A model generated the notes under the pieces. That model saw nothing but the letters and a program-made list of their open reading frames with translations, searched no databases and was not told the origin of the DNA. 37,965 nt of DNA, taken from NCBI RefSeq assembly GCF_001375535.1, contig NZ_LN831197.1, forward strand, positions 225,184 to 263,148, read 5' to 3'. This DNA comes from Bacillus niameyensis (lineage in GTDB: Bacteria > Bacillota > Bacilli > Bacillales > Bacillaceae_C). Both the position numbers and the translations under genes were made by a program. The stretch's first letter is position 1. The number at the start of each line of letters is the position of its first letter. Below, piece by piece: positions 18,401 to 26,847 of the stretch.

Positions 18401-18715
18401 ATGGCAATTTCACATGCTACTGACCAAAGCTTTGCCTCTGAAATTAGCGAAGGGGTAGTGTTGGTTGACTTTTGGGCTACTTGGTGCGGCCCATGTAAAA
18501 TGATTGCTCCAGTCTTGGAAGAACTTGATTCCGATTTGAATGGAAAGGCAAAAATCGTTAAACTAGACGTTGATGAAAACCCAGATACAGCTGCAAAATA
18601 TGGTGTTATGAGTATTCCAACGTTAATTCTTTTTAAAGACGGGGAACAAGTTGATAAAACAGTTGGTTTTCAGCCAAAAGAATCTTTGGCAGAACTAGTA
18701 AATAAACATTTGTAA
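18401..18715 (+). CDS. trxA: Thioredoxin
   Basis: Cytoplasmic disulfide reductase, 104 aa, the standard length. The active site is WCGPC at 28-32, with the conserved cis-proline in [13 protein letters not shown] chose ATG 18401, which has AGGAGGG 7 nt upstream, over an in-frame start at 18377. It stands between etfA and uvrC as in B. subtilis and has its own terminator. Confidence 0.97.
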   Translation: MAISHATDQSFASEISEGVVLVDFWATWCGPCKMIAPVLEELDSDLNGKAKIVKLDVDENPDTAAKYGVMSIPTLILFKDGEQVDKTVGFQPKESLAELVNKHL

Positions 18716-18730
18716 TATGAAAAGACAAAT

Positions 18731-18757
18731 GATCCGGGCTGAGTCCCGGATTTTTTA
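18731..18757 (+). terminator. Terminator after trxA
   Basis: ATCCGGG and CCCGGAT form a stem with a 6-nt loop, followed by six T. Confidence 0.88.
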
Positions 18758-18790
18758 ATAAAGAAATTTTCACCAGGTGGGTGAATGGAC

Positions 18791-20563
18791 ATGAATATTC
18801 AAATAAAAAACAAACTAGAAATCCTTCCAGACCAACCAGGGTGTTATTTAATGAAGGATCGGCAAGGAACTATTATTTATGTTGGAAAAGCGAAAATTTT
18901 AAAAAACCGCGTGCGATCGTATTTTTCAGGTACGCATGATACGAAAACTCAAAGACTTGTTAGTGAAATTGAAGATTTTGAGTATATTGTCACTTCTTCG
19001 AATATCGAAGCACTTATCTTAGAAATGAACTTAATTAAAAAACATGATCCTAAATACAATATCATGTTAAAAGATGATAAAAGCTACCCATATATTAAAA
19101 TTACGAACGAACGTCATCCCCGACTTATTATTACGCGGAAAGTGAAAAAGGATAAGGGGAAATATTTTGGTCCGTATCCAAATGTGTATGCAGCCACGGA
19201 AACAAAAAAACTCCTCGACCGTCTCTATCCTCTGAGAAAATGTAAAACAATGTGTGACCGTATTTGTCTCTATTATCAGCTGGGTCAATGCCTTGCTCCA
19301 AGTGTGAATGATGTATCACTAGAGACGTATAAAAAAATAACTGATGAGATTAGCCGGTTTTTACATGGTGGCTATTTAGATATAAAAAAAGAGCTTCAAA
19401 GTAAAATGGAGGAAGCTGCTGAAAAACTTGAGTTTGAAAGAGCGAAAGAATATCGAGATAAAATTGCCCACATTGAAATAACAATGGAAAAACAAAAGAT
19501 GATGACCGCTGATTTTGTTGATCGTGATGTATTTGGTTATGCGATTGATAAGGGGTGGATGTGTGTCCAAGTGTTTTTCGTAAGGCAAGGAAAATTAATA
19601 GAACGTGACGTTTCAATTTTTCCTGTCTATGGTGAGCAGGAAGAAGAATTCCTAACTTTTCTTGGGCAATTTTATTCACAGCCTAACCATTTTAAACCGA
19701 AGGAAATTTTAATTCCAGAAACGGTAGACCAACTATTAGCTGAACAGCTCTTAGATATAAAAGTGTTCCAACCGAAAAAAGGACAAAAGCGAGATTTAGT
19801 AATACTTGCTGAAAAGAATGCTCAAATTGCTTTAAAGGAAAAATTTTCATTGATTGAAAAAGATGAAAAACGAACTGTTCTCGCAGTTGAGAAATTAGGG
19901 GAAGCAATGGGCATCTATCCTCCATATAGGATTGAGGCCTTTGATAACTCTAATCTTCAAGGTACTGATCCTGTATCAGCATTAGTTGTTTTCACGAATG
20001 GAAAGCCAGATAAAAAAGAATATCGTAAATATAAAATTAAAACCGTAAAGGGCCCAGATGATTATGAATCTATGCGAGAAGTTATTAGAAGGAGATATAC
20101 TAGAGTTCTTCGTTCAAAGTTGCCGCTACCCGATTTGATTTTAATCGATGGCGGCAAGGGACAGATTGAAGCAGCAAGAGAAATCTTAGAAGATGAATTG
20201 AATCTTGATATTCCAATCGCAGGATTAGCTAAAGATGAAAAGCATCGTACATCACAACTCCTGTTTGGGAGTCCTCTTGAGATAGTTCCCCTTAGTCGAA
20301 AAGCTCAAGAATTTTACTTGCTGCAAAGAATTCAAGATGAAGTTCATCGGTTTGCTATAACGTTCCATCGCCAATTGCGTGGGAAAACAGCCTTCCAATC
20401 CACTCTTGATGATATAGAAGGGATTGGACCGGCTCGGAAAAAAGCATTACTCCGTCATTTCGGATCGTTAAAAAAAATGAAAGAAGCAAGTGTAGATGAT
20501 TTTATAAACATTGGGATTCCGAGCAAGATTGCTACAAAGTTGAAAGAACATTTAAAAGAATAG
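18791..20563 (+). CDS. uvrC: Excinuclease ABC subunit C
   Basis: Dual-incision nuclease of nucleotide-excision repair. The protein is 590 aa (about 598 in B. subtilis). In order: an N-terminal GIY-YIG domain ([20 protein letters not shown]), a UVR motif around [20 protein letters not shown], the RNase-H-like endonuclease with [20 protein letters not shown] and [14 protein letters not shown], and tandem HhH motifs at the C-terminus ([20 protein letters not shown]). I chose ATG 18791, which has AGGTGGG 9 nt upstream; ATG 18785 is too near the site. Confidence 0.96.
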   Translation: MNIQIKNKLEILPDQPGCYLMKDRQGTIIYVGKAKILKNRVRSYFSGTHDTKTQRLVSEIEDFEYIVTSSNIEALILEMNLIKKHDPKYNIMLKDDKSYPYIKITNERHPRLIITRKVKKDKGKYFGPYPNVYAATETKKLLDRLYPLRKCKTMCDRICLYYQLGQCLAPSVNDVSLETYKKITDEISRFLHGGYLDIKKELQSKMEEAAEKLEFERAKEYRDKIAHIEITMEKQKMMTADFVDRDVFGYAIDKGWMCVQVFFVRQGKLIERDVSIFPVYGEQEEEFLTFLGQFYSQPNHFKPKEILIPETVDQLLAEQLLDIKVFQPKKGQKRDLVILAEKNAQIALKEKFSLIEKDEKRTVLAVEKLGEAMGIYPPYRIEAFDNSNLQGTDPVSALVVFTNGKPDKKEYRKYKIKTVKGPDDYESMREVIRRRYTRVLRSKLPLPDLILIDGGKGQIEAAREILEDELNLDIPIAGLAKDEKHRTSQLLFGSPLEIVPLSRKAQEFYLLQRIQDEVHRFAITFHRQLRGKTAFQSTLDDIEGIGPARKKALLRHFGSLKKMKEASVDDFINIGIPSKIATKLKEHLKE

Positions 20564-20565
20564 GG

Positions 20566-20594
20566 TTGTAAAGTAATAAAGCAAGTGCTATAAT
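20566..20594 (+). promoter_or_regulatory. Sigma-A promoter of lysC leader
   Basis: TTGTAA - 17 bp - TATAAT, ending 20 bp before the riboswitch begins. Confidence 0.8.
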
Positions 20595-20613
20595 GAATTC
20601 AATTTCATAAAAA

Positions 20614-20862
20614 TGATAGAGGCGCAAATCTTTAAGAGTAGAAACCAGGAGAAGTACGGGCTTCCTTGATAGGTTTTGAAAGGGAAGGTTTGCCGAAGTG
20701 GAAGAATGCCCATAACATTGTTCTGCTGGTTCTGCGTTTAAGAAATGTAGAATTGTCAAAGTGGAAAATATCACTTTGGAGAGCTATCTCATGTTGTGAT
20801 CTATAAACAATAACTAGTACATTTCACAAGCAATGAGAAGAAACTCTCATTGCTTTTTTATG
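20614..20862 (+). ncRNA. Lysine riboswitch (L box) upstream of lysC
   Basis: The untranslated leader carries the L-box landmarks in order: GATAGAGGCGCAAATC at the 5' side, TTAAGAGTA, GAAAGGGAAGG, TTGCCGAAGTGG, GGTTCTGC, and the closing GGAGAGCTATCTCATG. Its CTATC pairs with the 5' GATAG to form P1. A terminator hairpin at 20828-20861 ends the leader. Lysine binding should favour termination and lower lysC expression. The order and spacing match the B. subtilis lysC leader. Confidence 0.94.
20828..20861 (+). terminator. Riboswitch-controlled terminator
   Basis: AAGCAATGAGA and TCTCATTGCTT form an 11-bp stem with a 6-nt loop, followed by a T run. It is the expression platform of the L box. Confidence 0.92.
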
Positions 20863-20899
20863 TTGTGATGGATCACGAATTTACTTCGGAAGGGTAGGC

Positions 20900-22135
20900 A
20901 TGATAATGGAAACGATCGTGATTAAATTCGGTGGCTCATCATTAAGCACCACTGATAAAATTAAGACTGTAGCAAAACGGATATTGGATGTAAAAAAACA
21001 AGGTAATCAAGTAGTAGTTGTTGTTTCTGCCATGGGAAAAACAACAGACCAACTTCTAAATTTGGCAGGACAATTAACAGAACATCCAGCTAAAAGAGAG
21101 ATGGATATGCTCCTTTCCACTGGAGAACAAGTATCCATCTCACTGCTAACAATGGCACTTACTGAAATGGGAGAAGAGGCGATTTCATTTACTGGTTGGC
21201 AAGCAGGAATTATCACCGAAAGTGTTCATTCTAAAGCACGTATAGTAGATATTAAAGTCGAAAAAATGAAAAAGCATTTAAGTACTGGAAAAATTATTGT
21301 TGTAGCAGGTTTCCAAGGGGTTACAGAGGATGGAGAGATTACAACACTTGGAAGAGGTGGATCTGACACGACAGCAGTTGCAATAGCAGCAGCTCTTGAA
21401 GCAAAACGCTGCTTAATTTGTACCGACGTTACAGGAGTATTTACATCAGATCCAAGATATGTTTCTGATGCTCGGAAACTACCGTCTATCTCTTATGGAG
21501 AAATGTTAGAATTGGCCAATCTTGGAGCCGGAGTTCTACACCCGAGAGCAGTTGAATTTGCAAAAAATTATCAAGTTGATCTTGAGGTAAGATCTAGTAC
21601 CGAAAATGAAGAAGGAACAGTCATTGAGGAGGAAGCATCTATGGAATCTAACTTAGTAGTAAGAGGGGTAGCATTTGAAAAAGGTATTACAAGATTAACA
21701 GTGTTTGGATTGAAAAATGAATGGAATGGATTATCTGCTATCTTTTCTGCCTTAGCTCAAAATCAAATTGACGTCGATATTATTATTCAAAGCCAAACAG
21801 ATGCAAAAATGAATTTATCATTTTCAATTAAGAGTAAGGACTTAGAAGATGCTGTGCAAGTTTTGGAACATCAAAAAGAAGTGATTGGTTTTGAAAGTAT
21901 TGAATATGAAGCCAATTTGGCTAAAGTATCGATTGTAGGATCAGGAATGGTTTCAAATCCAGGTGTTGCTGCACAAATGTTTACAGCTTTAGCAAATGAT
22001 GAAATCCAAGTGAAGATGGTCAGCACATCTGAAATTAAAATCTCCGTAGTTGTTGGCGAAGAAAAAATGCAGAAAGCTGCACAAATTCTTCATGGGGAAT
22101 TTAAATTAAATGAGGTTACTCAAACGATCAATTAA
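20900..22135 (+). CDS. lysC: Aspartokinase II (lysine-sensitive)
   Basis: Phosphorylates aspartate, the first step to lysine, diaminopimelate and dipicolinate. The protein is 411 aa. The kinase domain opens with VIKFGGSSLS and contains STGEQVSISLL and TTLGRGGSDTTAVAIAAAL. The C-terminal half carries two ACT domains (GITRLTVFGL, AKVSIVGSGMVSNPGVAAQM). I kept ATG 20900, 5 nt after GGAAGGG; ATG 20906 (METIVIKFGG) fits the family equally well and is a real alternative. Expression is under the lysine riboswitch. An internal start for the beta subunit is present (see 21641). Confidence 0.95.
   Translation: MIMETIVIKFGGSSLSTTDKIKTVAKRILDVKKQGNQVVVVVSAMGKTTDQLLNLAGQLTEHPAKREMDMLLSTGEQVSISLLTMALTEMGEEAISFTGWQAGIITESVHSKARIVDIKVEKMKKHLSTGKIIVVAGFQGVTEDGEITTLGRGGSDTTAVAIAAALEAKRCLICTDVTGVFTSDPRYVSDARKLPSISYGEMLELANLGAGVLHPRAVEFAKNYQVDLEVRSSTENEEGTVIEEEASMESNLVVRGVAFEKGITRLTVFGLKNEWNGLSAIFSALAQNQIDVDIIIQSQTDAKMNLSFSIKSKDLEDAVQVLEHQKEVIGFESIEYEANLAKVSIVGSGMVSNPGVAAQMFTALANDEIQVKMVSTSEIKISVVVGEEKMQKAAQILHGEFKLNEVTQTIN
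21626..22135 (+). other. lysC: Internal ribosome site and start of LysC beta subunit
   Basis: GAGGAGG at 21626-21632 lies 8 nt before the in-frame ATG at 21641 (MESNLVVRGVAF). B. subtilis aspartokinase II is an alpha2-beta2 enzyme whose beta chain starts at the equivalent internal Met. The same site is preserved here and would give a 164-aa ACT-domain chain. Confidence 0.82.
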
Positions 22136-22237
22136 TATTTATTTTACATTTAATGGTGTAAGACAGCGTTTAAGAATGGTAAGTGGGGGACAAACAAGTA
22201 TTTTTAATCCATGCGTTAGATAGTCTGTACGTTCGTT

Positions 22238-22279
22238 AAAAAAGGGCATTCTCACTTGAATAATCAGTGAGGAAAGCCC
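22238..22279 (-). terminator. Terminator of yslB
   Basis: Read on the minus strand, GGGC plus CTCAC pairs with GTGAG plus GCCC with a small internal loop, followed by six T. It ends 12 bp after the yslB stop. Confidence 0.7.
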
Positions 22280-22290
22280 TGAATAACGGT

Positions 22291-22749
22291 TTAGCCATGT
22301 ATTGGGTCTTTTTTGTCCCAACGAACTGTAATTAAAACTTTATTTTTCTTTTTCAATATTTCATCATATGCTTCAGAGGTAAAATTCTTTTTGGACTGAA
22401 TTTGCTCTGCAATAAAACCGGCCTCAAGTCGGAAACTTGGATCCTGCTGCATTTCGATTCGTCTTTCGATGATGCCGCCGGTTAATTCAAACTTCATTTC
22501 TTGTTTGCTTTCTTCAATAAGCTCAAGATTGCCCCAAGCGGCTTCGAGAAAGAAAGAAACGATTTCATCAGTAGAAAGAAGCGGGAATTTGCGAGCAAGA
22601 TTTTTTCCGGCCCAATATGAAATTTCCTCTGTATCTTTACCTAACAGGTCAGGAATTAAAATATCCCGTAATAATTCATAAGCAAAAGTTGAAATTGTGA
22701 GTTGATTTTTGGATTCTTGGTCAAGATTTTGGTTTAATGTATCTTTCAC
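22291..22749 (-). CDS. yslB: DUF2507 protein YslB
   Basis: Conserved Bacillus protein of 152 aa with no assigned biochemical role; its fold is related to ligand-binding V4R/Bet3-like proteins. It has the family features ISTFAYELLRDILIPDLLG, YWAGKNLARKFPL and FFLEAAWGNLEL, plus a C-terminal FRLEAGFIAEQIQ segment. The start is GTG, with AGGGGG 6 nt upstream. As in B. subtilis it lies between lysC and sdhC, divergent from sdhC. Confidence 0.88.
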   Translation of the reverse strand: MKDTLNQNLDQESKNQLTISTFAYELLRDILIPDLLGKDTEEISYWAGKNLARKFPLLSTDEIVSFFLEAAWGNLELIEESKQEMKFELTGGIIERRIEMQQDPSFRLEAGFIAEQIQSKKNFTSEAYDEILKKKNKVLITVRWDKKDPIHG

Positions 22750-23072
22750 TATGATCCCCCTTTTTGGAATAAAACAACAAGGGAAGCAGCTCAGCTTATT
22801 AGCATTGCTATCGTTACCTTGGGAATAAGACTATTATATAATATAACTATTATATACGAATATAATAGAAATGAAAAAATATATTCTTATTTAAAACATG
22901 TATAATCAAGAAATAATCAATGTGAAACCGTTACCTTGACGCTTTGTAAAGGTAAGAGTAAAATGAAATGTGTCCACAAAATTGAAAAAAATATTAGTGT
23001 TGTTGGATCGTGTTATAAAATTGCTGCGGTTTTTTCCACAACACAGACGTTAACGACTAAGGGGGGTAAATT
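22750..23072. promoter_or_regulatory. yslB-sdhC divergent control region
   Basis: This is a gene-free stretch. It holds the sdhC promoter TTGACG (22936-22941) - 17 bp - TAAAAT (22959-22964). An inverted repeat TTACCTT (22931-22937) - 11 bp - AAGGTAA (22949-22955) overlaps the -35 and the spacer and could be an operator. The 10-mer CGTTACCTTG occurs twice, at 22812 and 22929. No regulator is assigned. The sdhC leader is about 100 nt long. Confidence 0.7.
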
Positions 23073-23705
23073 GTGGCGGGGAAAAATGAATTTTATTGGC
23101 GCAGGCTGCATTCTTTATTAGGGGTAATACCTGTTGGTCTTTTTTTAGTGCAGCATCTTGTGATCAATCACTTTGCTACACAAGGAGAAGAGGCATTTAA
23201 TAAGGCTTCAGGTTTCATGGGAAATCTACCATTTGTCATCTTCCTAGAATTCGGAGTTATTTACATACCGCTATTGTTTCATGCTATTTTAGGGATTTAT
23301 ATTGCTTTTACTGCAAACAACAATCCAATTAGATTAGGATGGTTCCGAAACTGGATGTTTACCATTCAACGAATTTCCGGAATTATATTGTTGGCATTTA
23401 TCGCATGGCATGTTTGGGAAACACGTATTCAGAAAGCGTTTTTTGGTGTAGAAGTGAATTTTAAAATGATGGAAGAGATTTTGTCGAATCCAGTCGTTTT
23501 AATTCTATACATTATCGGAATTCTCTCAGCTACCTTTCATCTATCAAATGGTCTATGGTCATTTCTTGTTAGGTGGGGGATTACGCAATCACCTAAATCC
23601 CAGCGAATTTCATCTTGGGTAATGGGCATTGTGTTTGTCGTGCTTACTATCATTGGGGTGCGTGCAGCATTAGCGTTTGTCTATCCGGATCTATTCGTTG
23701 GATAA
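23073..23705 (+). CDS. sdhC: Succinate dehydrogenase cytochrome b558 subunit
   Basis: Membrane anchor of complex II that carries two b hemes and reduces menaquinone. The protein is 210 aa with five transmembrane helices. Heme-ligand histidines typical of the Bacillus type are visible in RRLHSLLG and VQHLVINH (helix I), LFHAILG (II), AWHVWETR (III) and TFHLSNGLW (IV). The start is GTG, with AAGGGGG 6 nt upstream. It is first in the sdhCAB operon, but a 254-nt gap separates it from sdhA. Confidence 0.94.
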   Translation: MAGKNEFYWRRLHSLLGVIPVGLFLVQHLVINHFATQGEEAFNKASGFMGNLPFVIFLEFGVIYIPLLFHAILGIYIAFTANNNPIRLGWFRNWMFTIQRISGIILLAFIAWHVWETRIQKAFFGVEVNFKMMEEILSNPVVLILYIIGILSATFHLSNGLWSFLVRWGITQSPKSQRISSWVMGIVFVVLTIIGVRAALAFVYPDLFVG

Positions 23706-23959
23706 ATTGAAAAGTGTAACCACCTGGTGTAACAACAGCTAAAGATACGCTCTCAAGTTGGCCTGATATAAAGGGAACACGGTGAGACGATGGTGACTTA
23801 TTGTAGAAAAAAGTCGCTGCTCGCAGGAGCTAGTCAATAGAAACTTGTAAGCGCCCGCTTAGGGACGCATGAACTTTTAAGGTAAGGAAACACGATGGTT
23901 ATGTTGCTTAGAGCAACTAGACAATTTGAATTACGGTTAAAAAAGGAGTGAGTCACACG
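23706..23959 (+). other. Long sdhC-sdhA spacer with possible RNA structure and short ORFs
   Basis: Spacing between these genes is usually a few dozen nt; here it is 254. The stretch contains a direct repeat GTGTAAC (23717 region), a hairpin GCGCCC (23851-23856) with GGGACGC (23862-23868), and two similar segments containing GGGAACACG and GGAAACACG. Two tiny ORFs could be read: 23790-23840 (16 aa) and 23895-23951 (18 aa, with AAGGTAAGGA upstream and its TGA next to the sdhA ribosome site). No known riboswitch motif is recognised, and no promoter is clear. Confidence 0.45.
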
Positions 23960-25720
23960 ATGAGTAATGGGAAAATCATCGTGGTCGGTGGCGGATTAGC
24001 CGGCTTGATGGCAACAATCAAAATTGCAGAAGAAGGGAAGCAAGTGGATCTTTTTTCACTTGTTCCAGTTAAACGTTCTCATTCCGTCTGTGCGCAAGGC
24101 GGAATTAATGGAGCAGTTAATACAAAAGGTGAAGGGGATTCTCCTTGGATCCACTTTGATGATACCGTTTATGGTGGCGATTTTTTAGCGAACCAGCCAC
24201 CAGTTAAAGCAATGTGTGAAGCAGCACCAGGAATTATCAATCTATTAGATCGGATGGGGGTTATGTTCAATAGGACCCCTGAAGGTTTACTTGATTTCCG
24301 CCGATTTGGTGGAACACAACATCATCGGACGGCTTTTGCCGGCGCAACAACTGGACAACAGTTGTTATATGCTTTGGACGAACAGGTGCGCCGTCATGAG
24401 GTAGCGGGCTTAGTCTCCAAATTTGAAGGCTGGGATTTCCTAGGGATTATTCAAGATGATGCTGGGGTTTGCCGTGGAGTTGTTGCTCAAAATATGACAA
24501 CGATGGAAATTCAATCATTTCCAGCTGATGCGGTCATTTTAGCAACAGGTGGACCGGGAATTATCTTCGGAAAATCAACTAACTCTGTTATTAATACAGG
24601 TTCTGCTGCTTCTATTGTTTACCAACAGGGAGCAACCTATGCAAATGGTGAATTTATTCAAATACATCCAACAGCTATACCTGGTGATGATAAATTAAGA
24701 CTTATGAGTGAATCAGCTCGTGGAGAAGGCGGTCGTATCTGGACGTATAAAGATGGGAAACCATGGTATTTCCTTGAAGAAAAATACCCAGCCTATGGAA
24801 ACCTTGTTCCTCGTGATATAGCTACACGTGAAATATTCCATGTATGTGTGGATGAGAAGCTCGGCATTAACGGAGAAAACATGGTTTATCTTGATCTTTC
24901 TCATAAAGATCCGCATGAATTAGATGTTAAACTTGGTGGAATTATAGAAATCTATGAGAAATTTACTGGTGAGGATCCACGTAAAGTTCCTATGAAAATC
25001 TTCCCAGCTGTCCACTATTCAATGGGCGGTCTCTGGGTCGATTATCAACAACATACGAATATTGAGGGCTTGTTTGCTGCTGGGGAGTGCGATTATTCTC
25101 AGCATGGTGCGAATCGTCTTGGTGCTAACTCCTTACTATCTGCTATATACGGCGGGATGGTTGCAGGTCCAGAAGCTGTCAAATACATTAATGGCCTAGA
25201 AAAGAGTCACGACTCCCTTCCTTCTTCTTTATATGATTCTGCTGTTAAAAAGGAAGAAGAAAAGTGGGCAAATATCATGTCAATGAGTGGGGAAGAAAAC
25301 GCCTATGTTCTGCATAAAGAACTTGGGGAATGGATGACAGATAACGTAACAGTTGTCCGCTATAATGACAAATTAAAAGCAACAGATGATAAGATCCTTG
25401 AATTGATGGACCGCTGGAAAAACATCAATATTAATGATACATCTAGCTGGAGTAATCAAGGTGCAATGTTTACAAGACAGCTGTGGCATATGCTACAACT
25501 AGCTCGAGTGATTACAATTGGCGCGTTAAATCGAAATGAAAGTAGAGGCGCCCATTACAAACCAGATTTCCCTGAGCGAAATGATGCAGAATGGCTGAAA
25601 ACGACAAAAGCAGATTATAATGCTAGTAAAAATACACCTGAATTCAGTTATGAAGATGTGGATGTTTCACTTATTAAACCTCGAGAACGCAACTATGCTA
25701 AGAAGAAAGAGGTGAAATAA
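23960..25720 (+). CDS. sdhA: Succinate dehydrogenase flavoprotein subunit
   Basis: Oxidises succinate to fumarate. The protein is 586 aa from ATG 23960 (AAGGAG 11 nt upstream; GTG 23948 is in the ribosome site). The dinucleotide-binding motif VVGGGLAGLMATIK (8-21) is followed by RSHSVCAQGGINGAV, with H41 the expected covalent FAD ligand. Further motifs are FGGTQHHRTAFAG, HPTAIPGDDKLRLMSESARGEGG and HYSMGGLWVDYQ, with HGANRLGANSLL near the C-terminal FAD contacts. It is nearly colinear with the B. subtilis protein and ends in KKKEVK. sdhB starts 2 nt after its stop. Confidence 0.97.
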   Translation: MSNGKIIVVGGGLAGLMATIKIAEEGKQVDLFSLVPVKRSHSVCAQGGINGAVNTKGEGDSPWIHFDDTVYGGDFLANQPPVKAMCEAAPGIINLLDRMGVMFNRTPEGLLDFRRFGGTQHHRTAFAGATTGQQLLYALDEQVRRHEVAGLVSKFEGWDFLGIIQDDAGVCRGVVAQNMTTMEIQSFPADAVILATGGPGIIFGKSTNSVINTGSAASIVYQQGATYANGEFIQIHPTAIPGDDKLRLMSESARGEGGRIWTYKDGKPWYFLEEKYPAYGNLVPRDIATREIFHVCVDEKLGINGENMVYLDLSHKDPHELDVKLGGIIEIYEKFTGEDPRKVPMKIFPAVHYSMGGLWVDYQQHTNIEGLFAAGECDYSQHGANRLGANSLLSAIYGGMVAGPEAVKYINGLEKSHDSLPSSLYDSAVKKEEEKWANIMSMSGEENAYVLHKELGEWMTDNVTVVRYNDKLKATDDKILELMDRWKNININDTSSWSNQGAMFTRQLWHMLQLARVITIGALNRNESRGAHYKPDFPERNDAEWLKTTKADYNASKNTPEFSYEDVDVSLIKPRERNYAKKKEVK

Positions 25721-25722
25721 AG

Positions 25723-26490
25723 ATGAGTACAAATAAAAAGGTAACCTTTATTATTACTCGTCAGGATAAAGCAGACTCAAAGCCATATGAAGAAAGATTC
25801 GAGTTGGATTACCGTCCAAATATGAATGTGATTTCCGCCTTGATGGAAATTCGAAGAAATCCTGTAACGGCAGAAGGTAAAAAAACTACACCAGTTGCTT
25901 GGGATATGAACTGTCTTGAGGAAGTATGCGGTGCGTGCTCTATGGTCATTAATGGCAAGCCACAGCAATCTTGTACAGCTCTTATAGACAAGCTTGAACA
26001 GCCGATACGACTAGCTCCTATGGCAACCTTCCCAGTAGTTCGGGACTTAGTTGTTGATAGAAGTAGAATGTTTGATTCATTGAAAAGAATTAAAGCTTGG
26101 ATTCCAATTGATGGAACTTATGATTTGGGTCCAGGTCCACGTATGCCTGAAAGAAGACGTCAATGGGCGTATGAGCTTTCTAAATGTATGACCTGTGGTG
26201 TCTGTCTTGAAGCATGTCCAAATGTAAATAGTAAATCTAATTTTATTGGTCCGGCGTTTTTATCGCTTGTTCGTCTTTACAATGCCCATCCAACAGGTGC
26301 AATGAACAAGGATGAGCGTTTGGAAGCCTTAATGGATGAAGGTGGAATTCAAGATTGTGGTAATTCACAAAACTGTGTGCAAGTCTGCCCGAAAGGAATT
26401 CCTCTTACAACATCGATTGCGGCTATGAACCGTGCGACTAACGTCCAAATGTTTAAAAATTTCTTTGGAAGCGACCGTATGGTAGATTAA
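25723..26490 (+). CDS. sdhB: Succinate dehydrogenase iron-sulfur subunit
   Basis: Relays electrons from FAD to the heme anchor. The protein is 255 aa. The N-terminal ferredoxin domain has CLEEVCGACSMVINGKPQQSC for the 2Fe-2S cluster. The C-terminal domain has CMTCGVCLEACP and NSQNCVQVCPKGIPL for the 4Fe-4S and 3Fe-4S clusters. The ribosome site GAGGTG lies inside the end of sdhA, so the two genes are translationally coupled. A strong terminator follows. Confidence 0.97.
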   Translation: MSTNKKVTFIITRQDKADSKPYEERFELDYRPNMNVISALMEIRRNPVTAEGKKTTPVAWDMNCLEEVCGACSMVINGKPQQSCTALIDKLEQPIRLAPMATFPVVRDLVVDRSRMFDSLKRIKAWIPIDGTYDLGPGPRMPERRRQWAYELSKCMTCGVCLEACPNVNSKSNFIGPAFLSLVRLYNAHPTGAMNKDERLEALMDEGGIQDCGNSQNCVQVCPKGIPLTTSIAAMNRATNVQMFKNFFGSDRMVD

Positions 26491-26512
26491 TCAAATTAAT
26501 CACATATTACGA

Positions 26513-26545
26513 AACAAGCGGCTTATAGTAGCCGCTTGTTTTTTA
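26513..26545 (+). terminator. Terminator of sdhCAB
   Basis: A perfect 11-bp stem, AACAAGCGGCT with AGCCGCTTGTT, has a 6-nt loop and is followed by a T run. Confidence 0.93.
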
Positions 26546-26847
26546 TTTTTCAAGGTTAATTCCTTCTAGTAAAAAGAGCAATTCACAAATAGGTCTTTAG
26601 TATTGCGATCTATTGAAATTTACCATGCGATTAACATCCAAAGGTCTAATTGAGAAAAGAGAGGCTATTACCTATTTCTTATATTTTTAAAAATTCACAA
26701 AATTGGTTGTTTTTATTTACCCATTTGTTAAGCTTTTAGTGAACTTTAAGGCAGTTATTATAGAATAATTTGTCCCAGTTCTAATACATATGAGGGGGGA
26801 AATGTGTTAGTTTTTAATGATTATTGACAAAAGGGGAGGTATATTAT
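26546..26847. other. AT-rich upstream region of the surface protein gene
   Basis: About 300 bp without a gene. I found a ribosome site, GGGGAGG (26833-26839), for the TTG start at 26848. I found no convincing sigma-A hexamer pair and no full sigma-K -10 box (CATATGAGG at 26787 lacks the final TA). A TATTATAGAAT stretch near 26756 is a weak -10 candidate. Confidence 0.4.

Noticed and set aside
20532-20774. 80-aa ORF on the minus strand
   Set aside because: It lies entirely over the end of uvrC and the lysine riboswitch, whose RNA structure explains the sequence.
22936-23121. 61-aa ORF upstream of and overlapping sdhC
   Set aside because: It starts inside the sdhC promoter and has no ribosome site; the sdhC leader explains the region.
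23706-23959. T-box or known riboswitch between sdhC and sdhA
   Set aside because: No T-box sequence (AGGGTGGNACCGCG), lysine, SAM, cobalamin or other motif I know is present, and there is no terminator.
26787-26795. Sigma-K -10 box before the surface protein gene
   Set aside because: CATATGAGG lacks the terminal TA of CATAnnnTA and has no matching -35 at 16 bp.
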